From the IMG/VR virus record IMGVR_UViG_3300034012_003212, positions 124,001-188,000 of that record: a stretch of 64,000 nt of DNA. The stretch is one strand, 5' to 3'. Below the pieces are notes generated by a model. It made no database searches. It had not been told where the DNA came from and saw only the letters and a program-made list of their open reading frames with translations. Origin of the DNA: a virus. The position numbers were made by a program, and so were the translations under genes. Numbering within the stretch: position 1 is the stretch's first letter; each line of letters starts with the position of its first letter. Of the stretch, positions 17,269 through 25,925 are shown one piece after another.

Positions 17269-18650
17269 TCGATGTTGAACAACTCGATCACAGACTCGTC
17301 ATATCTCATTTCACAGAAAACGGCAGCATAGATTTTAAGGAAATAGAAGTTCCTGAATCTGAGATGTTCGAATGGGAACACGCAACACAGTTGAAACACG
17401 TGCACCCAGGATGGGAATCGTGGAATGGTAAAAAGATAAAAAAGAGGAAGAGCCGCTTCTTGTCCAGGTACAGGATAGAGGAATTCCTCTTTGGGCTAGA
17501 TGAATCTGTGACACACGGCCTTTACGAAGGCAATATGCCAAAGGTTTGGTACTGTGACATTGAAGTTGAGGTGACGGATGACGGGTTTCCCGAACCTTCT
17601 GTTGCGCCAAATCCAGTGACAACGATATGTCTCTGCTCCAAAGGGAGTATCGTTGTCATGATGACAAAAGAGCTCAACAGCTCAGAGATGGATGAGTGCC
17701 GGAAAGAAGCAAATGAATATTTCTCCAAATGGGAAGCTGACTTTGACATAAAGTTCAGATATTTTCCATCGGAACGGGAAATGCTCTATGTGTTCTTCCA
17801 CAAATACATGCAGAAGATTTCTCTGCTAACTGGTTGGAATTTCATAAATTTTGACTGGTTGTATCTAGTCAACAGAGCTGCTAAGTATGGAATAGATGCC
17901 ACCGTATCGAGCCCATCTGGGAAGTACATCGATGAAGAGTTGAAGCTCCCTCAACACAGGCCGATTGTGGACTACATGCAGATTTACAAGAAATTTGACA
18001 CAAAAGTCCTTGTAAAGGAGAGTTCAACGCTTGATTATGTGAGCGAGCAGGTGTTAAATGTTAATAAACTCAAGTACAACGGAACACTCCAGGATCTGTA
18101 TAAGAACGATTTCAAGAAGTATGTGCTCTACAACATAATAGACACGCTTCTTGTGGAATATATAGACCGTCATATTTCTGTACTCGGAACGTACATACAG
18201 CTCGCAAACACTGCTCGTGTGGAATTATCCGGGGCATTCAGTCCAATCAGGATGACTGAAGCTCTCCTCATTCGTGAGTTCTATCAGAGGAACAAGATCC
18301 TTGTTCGAAACAAATCAGAGGTGGTTAAAAACAAATACGAAGGTGCCTTTGTAAAAGATCCCAAGCCAGGGATGTATGAATGGGTCGTCACATACGACTT
18401 TGCAAGTCTGTATCCAACGACAATGAGGCAATTCAATATATCTCCAGAGACGTATCTTGGTAAACGGGATGACCTATCAGGAGACGGGTATATTAAAACT
18501 TCATCCGGGGCGGTGTATAAGTCCAATGAAGATTCAACGACAAGAAAGATTCTCACCGGTCTTTTTAACCTCCGGGTTCAGAAGAAAGAAGAAGCAAAAG
18601 ACATAGAAAAGGCAATAGAAGCGATGAAAGATTTAAAAAAATATGTTTGA
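17265..18650 (+). CDS. Family B DNA polymerase, N-terminal and exonuclease part ending after motif A (gp43A-like)
   Basis: 461 residues, about half a T4-type polymerase. The proofreading exonuclease is complete: YCDIEVEV (Exo I), LTGWNFINFDWLYL (Exo II) and YNIIDTLL (Exo III). Palm motif A TYDFASLYPT follows. The protein then ends in a Lys/Glu-rich helix in the expected fingers region; motifs B (K-x3-N-S-x-Y-G) and C (D-T-D-S) are absent, and the next gene starts two bases on. The polymerase must be split, as in some Aeromonas T4-like phages, or be truncated. No C-terminal half was found in this window. Confidence 0.9.
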   Translation: MIDVEQLDHRLVISHFTENGSIDFKEIEVPESEMFEWEHATQLKHVHPGWESWNGKKIKKRKSRFLSRYRIEEFLFGLDESVTHGLYEGNMPKVWYCDIEVEVTDDGFPEPSVAPNPVTTICLCSKGSIVVMMTKELNSSEMDECRKEANEYFSKWEADFDIKFRYFPSEREMLYVFFHKYMQKISLLTGWNFINFDWLYLVNRAAKYGIDATVSSPSGKYIDEELKLPQHRPIVDYMQIYKKFDTKVLVKESSTLDYVSEQVLNVNKLKYNGTLQDLYKNDFKKYVLYNIIDTLLVEYIDRHISVLGTYIQLANTARVELSGAFSPIRMTEALLIREFYQRNKILVRNKSEVVKNKYEGAFVKDPKPGMYEWVVTYDFASLYPTTMRQFNISPETYLGKRDDLSGDGYIKTSSGAVYKSNEDSTTRKILTGLFNLRVQKKEEAKDIEKAIEAMKDLKKYV

Positions 18651-18652
18651 TT

Positions 18653-21139
18653 ATGGAAAATAGAATACACACGTACGACGAAGCATTCGAAGCTTCAAAA
18701 GAATATTTTAACCAGGATGAGCTCGCTGCAAAGGTCTTCCTTGACAAGTACTCACTCAGGGATAATGATCAGAACATACTAGAGCCCACTCCCAGGGAGA
18801 TGCACAGGAGAATAGCATCAGAATTTGCGAGGATAGAAAAGAAAAAATTCAAGAAACCCCTATCAGAGGACGAGATATACTCACTCCTCGATGGGTTTAA
18901 ATACATCATACCGCAGGGAAGCCCGATGTTCGGAATCGGCAACTCACACCAGCTCGTATCACTTTCGAACTGTTATGTTGTTGATTCCCCTAAAGATAGT
19001 TACGGTGGAATTTTAAAAACGGACGAGGAACTCGCCCAGATCTCAAAGAGGCGTGGTGGTGTAGGGGTCGATATATCGACGCTCCGCCCCCAGGGATCCG
19101 GGGTGAAGAACGCAGCCCGAACAAGCACGGGGATAGTATCATGGATGGAAAGATATTCCAACACGATACGAGAAGTCGGCCAGTCAGGCCGCAGGGGCGC
19201 GCTCATGCTCACTGTAGATGTGGCGCACACAGATATAGAGAAATTCATAACGATAAAGAATGACGAGACGAAGGTTACAGGGGCTAACATTTCAGTCAGG
19301 CTATCGAACGAGTTCCTCAATGCCGTTGAGAATGGTGAAAAATTCAGATTGCGTTATCCAGTAGACGCACCTCCTAGCGATTCTGATAGATGGGTTGATG
19401 CAAAAGAATTATGGAACAAGATCATCCATAATGCATGGATGAGGGCAGAGCCGGGGCTCCTCTTCTGGGATGAGATAACATCACACAATATGGTCGATTG
19501 TTACAAGGAATTTGGGTTCCAGACGGTATCCACAAACCCATGTTCTGAGTTGCCATTGTGTACATACGACTCATGTAGGCTCATGGTTGTTAACCTATTT
19601 TCCTATGTTGAGAATCCTTTCACAAGCTCTGCTAAATTCAATTTCGAACTCTTTGAGAAGCACGTGTGGACATGCCAAAGGCTCATGGATGACATGATAG
19701 ATCTTGAACTTGAGAAGATAGATGGAATCTTGAAAAAGATAGAGTCAGATCCAGAGGATAATGAGACGAAAAAGGCAGAATATGACCTCTGGAAGAAGAT
19801 ACAAAAGAAATGTAAAGATGGAAGGCGAACAGGAACTGGAATCACTGCAACAGGGGACATGCTTGCTGCATTGGGTATTGCCTACGGAAGTGATGAAAGC
19901 ATTGATGTTGTTGATAGCATCCATAAGACGATGATGGTTGCATCATTTAGATCTTCGGTTGATATGGCAAAGGAACTCGGAGCATTCCCTGTGTGGAATT
20001 GGGACCTGGAAAAGGACACTTCATTTGCTCATGTCATAAAGAATGCAGACCTAGATCTGTATAATGATATCAAGAAATATGGCAGGAGAAATATCGCAAA
20101 CCTCACAATAGCTCCTACTGGATCTCTGTCAATACTCTCACAGACGACATCGGGAATAGAACCATTGTTCATGTTGTTCCCGTACACAAGGAGGAAGAAG
20201 ATAAATCCGAACGATGCAAATGCAAAGACCGACTTCGTGGATCCGAATGGAGACCACTGGCAGGAGTTCGAAGTTTACCACCCAAAGGTTAAGATGTGGA
20301 TGGATGTAACAGGCGAAACCGATCTCAAAAAATCACCATGGTTCGGTTACTGCGCAGAAGATATTGATTGGGTGAGGGCAGTGAAGCTGCAATCGGTGGC
20401 ACAGAAGTACATCGATCACGCTATATCAAAGACAGTTAACCTCCCTGAAGAAGTTACAGAGGAAGAGGTTGCAAAGATATACGAAGCAGCGTGGAAGATG
20501 GGTTGCAAAGGAATGACTGTGTATCGTAAGAATTGTAGGACCGGCGTTCTTGTTGAAAAGAAGACTGAAGCGCCAAAGAATGATGCGGTCATACAGAAGA
20601 ATAATGCTCCAAAGAGGCCAGAGTCTCTTCCAGGGGAAGCACACATAAGTAATATAAAAGGCCAGCCGTACTATGTGGTTGTGGGTCTTCTTGGAACAGA
20701 GCCGTATGAGATATTCACTGGAATGAACGAGCATCAAGAAGAATCAGCCGATAAGGGATCGGTGAACAAGATAATCCCTAAAAATGGAATGAGCGGAACT
20801 GTTATCAAGAAGAGTCGCGGAAACTATGTATTCCGTACAGAATCAGGCGACCACAAACTCACGAATGGGCACAATGATGAGAATGCTGATGCATTGTGTA
20901 GGATGATATCAACATCACTGAGGCACGGATCTGACATAGGATTTGTTGTCCACCAGTTGGAAAAGACGAAGGGCGATCTCATGTCTTTTGCAAAGGTTCT
21001 TGCGAGAATCCTAAAGAAGTATATCAAGGATGGAACTAAGGTGCACGGAGAAGAATGTCCGTCTTGTAGCGCGAATGAGGTTGAACGCGGTGATGGCTGC
21101 GTTATATGTAAATCCTGTGGTTGGACGAAGTGCGCATAA
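18653..21139 (+). CDS. nrdJ: Class II (B12-dependent) ribonucleotide reductase
   Basis: An 828-residue adenosylcobalamin-dependent reductase that makes deoxyribonucleotides without oxygen or a metal partner subunit. Seen: SNCYVVDSP (active-site Cys), TGIVSWMERY, GRRGALMLTVDVAHTD, NPCSELPLC (second Cys and catalytic Asn/Glu), GITATGDMLAALGI and TIAPTGSLSILSQ. The C-terminus ends in a Cys-rich zinc-ribbon-like tail (ECPSC, CVICKSCGW), which may also relay reducing power. T4 uses class I NrdA/B, so this is a replacement. The start is ATG 18653; a TTG two codons earlier overlaps the polymerase stop. Confidence 0.95.
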   Translation: MENRIHTYDEAFEASKEYFNQDELAAKVFLDKYSLRDNDQNILEPTPREMHRRIASEFARIEKKKFKKPLSEDEIYSLLDGFKYIIPQGSPMFGIGNSHQLVSLSNCYVVDSPKDSYGGILKTDEELAQISKRRGGVGVDISTLRPQGSGVKNAARTSTGIVSWMERYSNTIREVGQSGRRGALMLTVDVAHTDIEKFITIKNDETKVTGANISVRLSNEFLNAVENGEKFRLRYPVDAPPSDSDRWVDAKELWNKIIHNAWMRAEPGLLFWDEITSHNMVDCYKEFGFQTVSTNPCSELPLCTYDSCRLMVVNLFSYVENPFTSSAKFNFELFEKHVWTCQRLMDDMIDLELEKIDGILKKIESDPEDNETKKAEYDLWKKIQKKCKDGRRTGTGITATGDMLAALGIAYGSDESIDVVDSIHKTMMVASFRSSVDMAKELGAFPVWNWDLEKDTSFAHVIKNADLDLYNDIKKYGRRNIANLTIAPTGSLSILSQTTSGIEPLFMLFPYTRRKKINPNDANAKTDFVDPNGDHWQEFEVYHPKVKMWMDVTGETDLKKSPWFGYCAEDIDWVRAVKLQSVAQKYIDHAISKTVNLPEEVTEEEVAKIYEAAWKMGCKGMTVYRKNCRTGVLVEKKTEAPKNDAVIQKNNAPKRPESLPGEAHISNIKGQPYYVVVGLLGTEPYEIFTGMNEHQEESADKGSVNKIIPKNGMSGTVIKKSRGNYVFRTESGDHKLTNGHNDENADALCRMISTSLRHGSDIGFVVHQLEKTKGDLMSFAKVLARILKKYIKDGTKVHGEECPSCSANEVERGDGCVICKSCGWTKCA

Positions 21140-21151
21140 AAAATATCTTTA

Positions 21152-21160
21152 GATATATAG
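21152..21160 (+). promoter_or_regulatory. Late-promoter-like box GATATATAG
   Basis: Sixteen A-rich bases lie between the box and the ATG at 21177; no Shine-Dalgarno is seen. Confidence 0.55.
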
Positions 21161-21176
21161 AAAAAAAACAAACAAC

Positions 21177-21884
21177 ATGAAATACGTAAAGCTCTACGAA
21201 CAATGGAAACAAAGCAAAAATGCAAATCAAAGGGTCTATGAAGAAGAGGCGAACTTAGATAATAAACTAGGAAGCGTTTCTCTCAGCAGTCCTGATGAGG
21301 AAATGCAGACCATCAAAAACATTGATGCTAGTGATATTGCAACAATTTCCCAGTTCCAGGGATTGGATGGAAAAAAACAAGCGGCATTCTTGTACAAGAT
21401 GTTGATAGGTTCTTTGAAGAAATATATTGAATCAACTGATGAAAAGATAAAGGTTCACTTAACAATAGATGGGGAGACAAAGAAGGGCGGGTTGATAGTT
21501 GGAACCGATGATACAAAAACTGCAGCCGTGTACATTCTGCCCGCAATAGCATCACAGGAAGATGTTAAGAAGAAGATCAGTAACCTTAATGTTCAAGTTA
21601 TGCGCGTTCCTCCTGGAAGGAATCTGGATCTCATTGACACAAAACGTTCATATGAAACTACGCTGGGTGCGATTGCTAAGTATTTTTCTGAAAATTCAGA
21701 AGATCTATCATCTAAGTTTATAAGTGGTAACACGAATTTAGATGCATTGGCATCGACTATGGGAAAAGCTAAAGATGACTCTGCATTCAGCATGTCTTCT
21801 TATATAGCGCAAATTTCCGATAATTTTGAATCAATGACAAATTCAAATAATTTTGCACCTAAAGAGACTAAGGTGAATCCTTAA
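21177..21884 (+). CDS. Head-targeted protein, unknown body
   Basis: 235 residues beginning MKYVKLYEQWKQSKN, a targeting-like segment, then an acidic stretch. A central domain (about residues 65-150) has alternating strands and helices without a known motif; the last third is Ser/Asn-rich. A late-type promoter precedes it and a terminator follows, so it forms its own transcript. Confidence 0.6.
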   Translation: MKYVKLYEQWKQSKNANQRVYEEEANLDNKLGSVSLSSPDEEMQTIKNIDASDIATISQFQGLDGKKQAAFLYKMLIGSLKKYIESTDEKIKVHLTIDGETKKGGLIVGTDDTKTAAVYILPAIASQEDVKKKISNLNVQVMRVPPGRNLDLIDTKRSYETTLGAIAKYFSENSEDLSSKFISGNTNLDALASTMGKAKDDSAFSMSSYIAQISDNFESMTNSNNFAPKETKVNP

Positions 21885-21900
21885 AATAAATTATTATTTA

Positions 21901-21942
21901 GGAAAAATGGGTCAAGGAAATTAATCCTCGACCCATTTTCCG
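21901..21942. terminator. Shared terminator between convergent genes
   Basis: GGAAAAATGGGTC and GACCCATTTTCC form a long stem with T-runs on both strands. It overlaps the last codons of the minus-strand CAP-like gene and can end both transcripts. Confidence 0.7.
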
Positions 21943-22490
21943 TTTTTATCCTTTACCCAATTACTGAAGAATACTATGTAGCATGACATTGCTCTATTTT
22001 TTTCACTATAATAGTATCCAAGACAAAAATATCTATATTTAGAGTCGTTTACCATAATTTCTTTGTGTCTTGGAGATCCATCAAATCCTACAATAACTGT
22101 TTCATAGTCTAATTTATTGAAATCCTTTTTATAGGAGGAAAACGCTACTATTTCTGCTATATAATTGAAATGATTGTATTTGTATATTGGCCCTTTGATC
22201 CTTTTATTAAAATCAAAATGTGGGCATGCCGAATCTTCTTCATTTAAGGTAAATTTCAGAGAAAGGTTTCGGTTTTCAATGAAGTCTTTGGCCCATTCTC
22301 GAATCAGATAGTTGTATTGATCCTCATACTTTTGCTCCTTAAGACCTCTGACTTTTCTATACTCTAATAGTCTCACGGCAATACTATCTTCCATTGACTT
22401 GAAAACAACGGTATCGATACCGCGTGGATCGATCTGGGAGAATAGTGGAGCGCTACAGAGCGCCAAAATGAATACAACTATCTTTTTCAT
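21921..22490 (-). CDS. Secreted CAP/SCP-like protein, paralogue 1
   Basis: 189 residues with a signal peptide (MKKIVVFILALCSAPLFSQI) whose likely cut lies just before Gln, the usual Bacteroidota pattern. The mature part follows the CAP/SCP layout: LLEYRKVRGL, then FDFNKR, YIAEIVAFSS, GFDGSPRHKEIM and FCLGYYYSE, ending in YIVFFSNW. CAP proteins act outside the cytoplasm; the family mechanism varies. ATG 22490 has GAGGATGTT before it. It is one of three tandem paralogues, each behind the same leader repeat. Confidence 0.6.
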   Translation of the reverse strand: MKKIVVFILALCSAPLFSQIDPRGIDTVVFKSMEDSIAVRLLEYRKVRGLKEQKYEDQYNYLIREWAKDFIENRNLSLKFTLNEEDSACPHFDFNKRIKGPIYKYNHFNYIAEIVAFSSYKKDFNKLDYETVIVGFDGSPRHKEIMVNDSKYRYFCLGYYYSEKNRAMSCYIVFFSNWVKDKNGKWVED

Positions 22491-22509
22491 AACATCCTCG
22501 CATGATCTT

Positions 22510-22580
22510 GGTTGAACCATCTAGTGCAAACATAAGAAACTTCACACAAGAAAAAAACTTTTTTTCAGCTTTTTCAAAAA
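22510..22580 (-). repeat. Conserved leader repeat, copy 1 (with TATGTTTG box)
   Basis: About 70 bases shared with the copies at 23182-23254 and 23971-24050. It holds A/T tracts that can pair and, on the minus strand, TATGTTTGCAC at 22534-22524, which fits the Bacteroidota -7 element TAnnTTTG. Confidence 0.75.
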
Positions 22581-23162
22581 TATTTTTTCTGTTTTGGTGA
22601 AATCCGTTCTTCGTATCCGTACTCAGTAAAGAACAATACATAGCAGCTCCATACCCCCTTATCCTTATTATAGTAAAATCCAACGGAGAAAGAGGTTGGC
22701 CATGAAGATGACATAGCTTGTTTGTGTTTAGGGGAACCATCAAAATTATTTATGACGCTCTTGAATATCCTACTGCTAATCTTAGTGTTTTTGAGAGCGG
22801 AGAATTGGGCGATCTCTTGAACTCTTTCAAACCTTGTTATGTAAATTCTATTAGTTATCTCAGTTCTTTCATCAAAATTAAAATGAGGACATCTGCTATC
22901 ATATTTCTCCAGAGTAAAGTACAGTTCACCATTCCTTACTTCTAGGAAATTTTCACACCACTGACGAACTATTGGATTGTATTCTTCCTTATAGCAGATT
23001 GTGGTTAATCCAAGTTTTTCTCGGTAGTTCAAAACTCTAAGTGCAATACTATCCTCAACCTCCTTTGGATTTGTATACCCCCCATGTTTCATCCCAGCCG
23101 GCCCCAAATACAGGTAAAAGCATAATACTTTGTACTGCGATGTATAGTAATAACATTTTCAT
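22574..23162 (-). pseudogene. Secreted CAP/SCP-like protein, paralogue 2, with a frame break after the signal peptide
   Basis: From ATG 23162 the strand encodes a signal peptide (MKMLLLYIAVQSIMLLPVFG) that reaches a stop 35 codons in. The body (VEDSIALRVLNYREKLGL, then HFNFDE, NNFDGSPKHKQAM and SVGFYY) is in another frame, open from 23107. The switch falls at or after the C6 run at 23078-23083, so one base gained or lost there explains it. The body alone lacks any export signal. It is therefore a decayed copy, a miscounted homopolymer, or a slippage site. It aligns with the flanking paralogues along its length. Confidence 0.6.
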
Positions 23163-23181
23163 CGTATAGCCTTTGTTTTTG

Positions 23182-23254
23182 AGTGAACTATCTGGTGCAA
23201 ACATAAGAAACTTCACACTAGAAAAAAACTTTTTTTGAACTTTTTGAAAAAAAT
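23182..23254 (-). repeat. Conserved leader repeat, copy 2
   Basis: Same element as 22510-22580, with TATGTTTGCACC on the minus strand at 23205-23194. It sits 20 bases before the ATG of paralogue 2. Confidence 0.75.
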
Positions 23255-23382
23255 ATCAAAGTATGTTAAGTATATGAAAAACAACATCTTAGCTTTTCGA
23301 AAGTTCAAAGTCGAACAGTTCTATGGAATTCATAACCCATTGGGGGTATATATCAATGGAATTTATCCATTGTTCCGTGTAA

Positions 23383-23952
23383 CTACTCTTTGACCCACTT
23401 CTTTACATCACCTCTAACCCACTCCGAAAAGAAGAAGATGTAGCACACATACGATCTTACTTTTTCACTGTAGTAATAACCGATTGTAAATTTGGAGTAA
23501 TCTTCACTCACCATGATCTCTTTGTGTAATTTTGAATGATCAAAATCTTCCACGAAAAATGAAATATAACGTTCATTAAAATCATCTCTGCATGAGCTGA
23601 ATATTACAATTTCTGCAACAGATGCAACCCTTGTAACCCTATTCATAGTATTCATAACTCTGTTTTCAAAATCAAAATGTGTACATGCAGTATCACCCTC
23701 GTTCCTGGTGAATCGAAGTTTTGGGTTTCTTCTGTCCAAAAAGTCTTTCCCCCAGTGCCTGATGATGGGATTGTACACATCCATATAGCATTGTTCCTTA
23801 AGACCTTTCTCTTTACGGTATAACATCAATTTCTTTGCAATGCTGTCTTCCATTCTTTTGAAAAGAGCATCATTGATGATAACAGAGTCCTGGGCAAATG
23901 AACCAACGCTCAAGGCGATGAAAGCAAGAATCAAGATTCCTTTGGTTTTCAT
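23383..23952 (-). CDS. Secreted CAP/SCP-like protein, paralogue 3
   Basis: 189 residues. The signal peptide MKTKGILILAFIALSVGSFA is followed by QDS, again a cut before Gln. The mature part has MEDSIAKKLMLYRKEKGL, FDFENR, VAEIVIFSS, DFDHSKLHKEIMV and TIGYYYSE, matching paralogue 1. ATG 23952 follows AGGAGATCATC, a strong Shine-Dalgarno. Export to the periplasm or cell surface is expected; it might alter the envelope or exclude other phages (inference). Confidence 0.6.
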   Translation of the reverse strand: MKTKGILILAFIALSVGSFAQDSVIINDALFKRMEDSIAKKLMLYRKEKGLKEQCYMDVYNPIIRHWGKDFLDRRNPKLRFTRNEGDTACTHFDFENRVMNTMNRVTRVASVAEIVIFSSCRDDFNERYISFFVEDFDHSKLHKEIMVSEDYSKFTIGYYYSEKVRSYVCYIFFFSEWVRGDVKKWVKE

Positions 23953-23970
23953 GATGATCTCCTGTATGAT

Positions 23971-24050
23971 TGGTTGAACTATCTGGTGCAAACATAAGAA
24001 ACTTCACACGAGAAAAAAAACTTTTTTTGAACTTTTTGAAAATTTTTTTT
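23971..24050 (-). repeat. Conserved leader repeat, copy 3
   Basis: Third copy of the leader, with TATGTTTGCACC on the minus strand at 23996-23985. About 32 bases separate the end of that box from the ATG of paralogue 3. Confidence 0.75.
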
Positions 24051-24106
24051 CGGGTACATGCTAGAACAGATTCCATGTAACGCTGTGAACAAACACCCCA
24101 GTTTGT

Positions 24107-24115
24107 GATATATAG
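24107..24115 (+). promoter_or_regulatory. Late-promoter-like box GATATATAG with five-base spacing to the ATG
   Basis: With a T4-like start point, transcription would begin at about the ATG at 24121, giving a leaderless message. Confidence 0.5.
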
Positions 24116-24120
24116 GAAAT

Positions 24121-25905
24121 ATGAGCAGTTTTGAACAAAAGGGAACAACACCTATGTCATTGGAAAAGAACAAGAAAGGCCTATACCACCTTGATGAACT
24201 CGTTCGCAATGCGTCCGAGGAATATCTCCACGACCTACTTGATTCGCATATTGTCGTCACCGAGAAACTTGATGCGGCAAGGATACTATTTGAGTTCACG
24301 GACGATGGTGTCCACATATGGAGGAAGGACGACAGGACTCCTATGTCAATCATAGACCGAACTCTCATGAGGTACTATGAGAAGGCTATAGATCACATAA
24401 CTAGAATAACAGATTCGGTAAATGTGCCCAAGGGAACTAAGTTCGGGTGCTATTATTTCACAGATTCTGCATTGAAACTCGGGTGGTACAGCAGGGCTCC
24501 GAAGAATAACATAGTACTCACTGATGTGAGGATGATACTTGATGGCGTTGAGCAGATATTCGATGATCCTCAGACACTTAAAAAATGGGCAGGAGAACTT
24601 GCAATAGAGCCCATGCCGCATATATTCATAGGAAGACTCAATGATTCTCAAAAGAAACGGATCATTGAGCTCGCAAAAATGACTCCACACGATCTTGAGA
24701 ATGCTCTTGACGGAAAGACATTCTCAGAAAAACTCATAAACATACTCAATCCGGACGCTGGTTCATCGTTCCTCCGAAAGCATGGAGTGTATAATGTTGA
24801 TGCACTTATATTCAGGTTCAAGACTGATAAAGGTAAAACGGTAACAGCAAAGTCGATAGATGATGCATTTCAGCGGTTGTCGTTCTACAATCAACCGAAA
24901 GAAGATAGAATCCCATCTGATTTATATTCTATAGCACTTATGGAAATATGTGCATTCGTGACAGAAAAAGGCCTCGAGGACTACACTCTTAAAGAGAGGA
25001 CAACCGACTTTAGGTACCTTGAACTCGTGTGCATGATGTTCAATGATTTCATAGAGGCTAATATGGAAAGATACGACGGGGTTGATTTCTCTGAGCCGGA
25101 GTTCATGAAATCCAATGATTTTGAGATGAATTCCCGTTTTATAGAAAATGAAAAGACACTGAAGTTCATAAAGAGTAGCAGGACATTCGAACAGCTTTTT
25201 AAGATCATGCTAGCGGGTATGAGGAAAAAAAGACGCAGACCATATGGTCTCATGACTCAGCGCATGGTATCCGAGATAAATCTCTTGATCGATGCTATAC
25301 AGGAAAAGGTGCAACCCCCTGTGGTGGAAGGGTTCATGGACTTCGCAACATTCAGGGTGTTCAGGGATGATAACATGCAGCCAGTTGTATTTGAGCCCGA
25401 TACTGTGTATGCGGATATGCCAGAGGTGAAAAACATATTGTTCACAAGAAGACAGTTCTTCACAAGTGAAATGGATGCGATTGCAAAGAATGAATGTGGA
25501 AAAAATCGACTAATGTGCGTGATGTTCCCGGATAATGAATCACTTGTTTTCCCCTTTGAGTGTGTTGAGGACCAAGTTTCATCAGCATCAGAGTCCCTTC
25601 CGAAAGAAGTCAGCATTGCATGTGTGAGAACTGAAGAGGAACTTCTGGAAACAATTGAGGACCAAAAGAAGGATTGTGAAGTAGGAACAATAATGTGTGA
25701 GACCGATGATATGGAATACCTGCAGAATCTCTTTCCTTGGGCCGAGATCAGAGACATTGGAAGGCTAACATCAGAGGATAACATCGTAAGCTGCATAGAG
25801 CGAGATGATTTCTCGAGATTCAAGACCCTTTGCCCTTCATTCATCTGTAAACTTTTCATAAGAATGCAGGGAAAGTACACTGGAAACATCCAGTATAATA
25901 TATAA
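24121..25905 (+). CDS. Divergent ligase-like nucleotidyltransferase
   Basis: A 594-residue protein whose first 300 residues show the order of motifs of covalent nucleotidyltransferases (RNA/DNA ligases and capping enzymes). VTEKLDAARILFEF (45-58) corresponds to motif I K-x-D-G with Lys49 as nucleophile and Ala for Gly. VHIWRKDDR fits motif Ia, KFGCYYF motif III, VDALIFRF motif IV, and TVTAKSIDDAF motif V. The C-terminal half (from about 330) has no recognised domain. A late-type promoter precedes it, and tail-like genes follow. It may seal or cap nucleic acid, or the fold may have been reused. Assigned by eye. Confidence 0.55.
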   Translation: MSSFEQKGTTPMSLEKNKKGLYHLDELVRNASEEYLHDLLDSHIVVTEKLDAARILFEFTDDGVHIWRKDDRTPMSIIDRTLMRYYEKAIDHITRITDSVNVPKGTKFGCYYFTDSALKLGWYSRAPKNNIVLTDVRMILDGVEQIFDDPQTLKKWAGELAIEPMPHIFIGRLNDSQKKRIIELAKMTPHDLENALDGKTFSEKLINILNPDAGSSFLRKHGVYNVDALIFRFKTDKGKTVTAKSIDDAFQRLSFYNQPKEDRIPSDLYSIALMEICAFVTEKGLEDYTLKERTTDFRYLELVCMMFNDFIEANMERYDGVDFSEPEFMKSNDFEMNSRFIENEKTLKFIKSSRTFEQLFKIMLAGMRKKRRRPYGLMTQRMVSEINLLIDAIQEKVQPPVVEGFMDFATFRVFRDDNMQPVVFEPDTVYADMPEVKNILFTRRQFFTSEMDAIAKNECGKNRLMCVMFPDNESLVFPFECVEDQVSSASESLPKEVSIACVRTEEELLETIEDQKKDCEVGTIMCETDDMEYLQNLFPWAEIRDIGRLTSEDNIVSCIERDDFSRFKTLCPSFICKLFIRMQGKYTGNIQYNI

Positions 25906-25925
25906 TCAATGAAAGGGCACACACT

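Noticed and set aside
18640-18800. Homing endonuclease or intron at the polymerase break
   Set aside because: The next gene starts two bases after the stop; no insertion is present.
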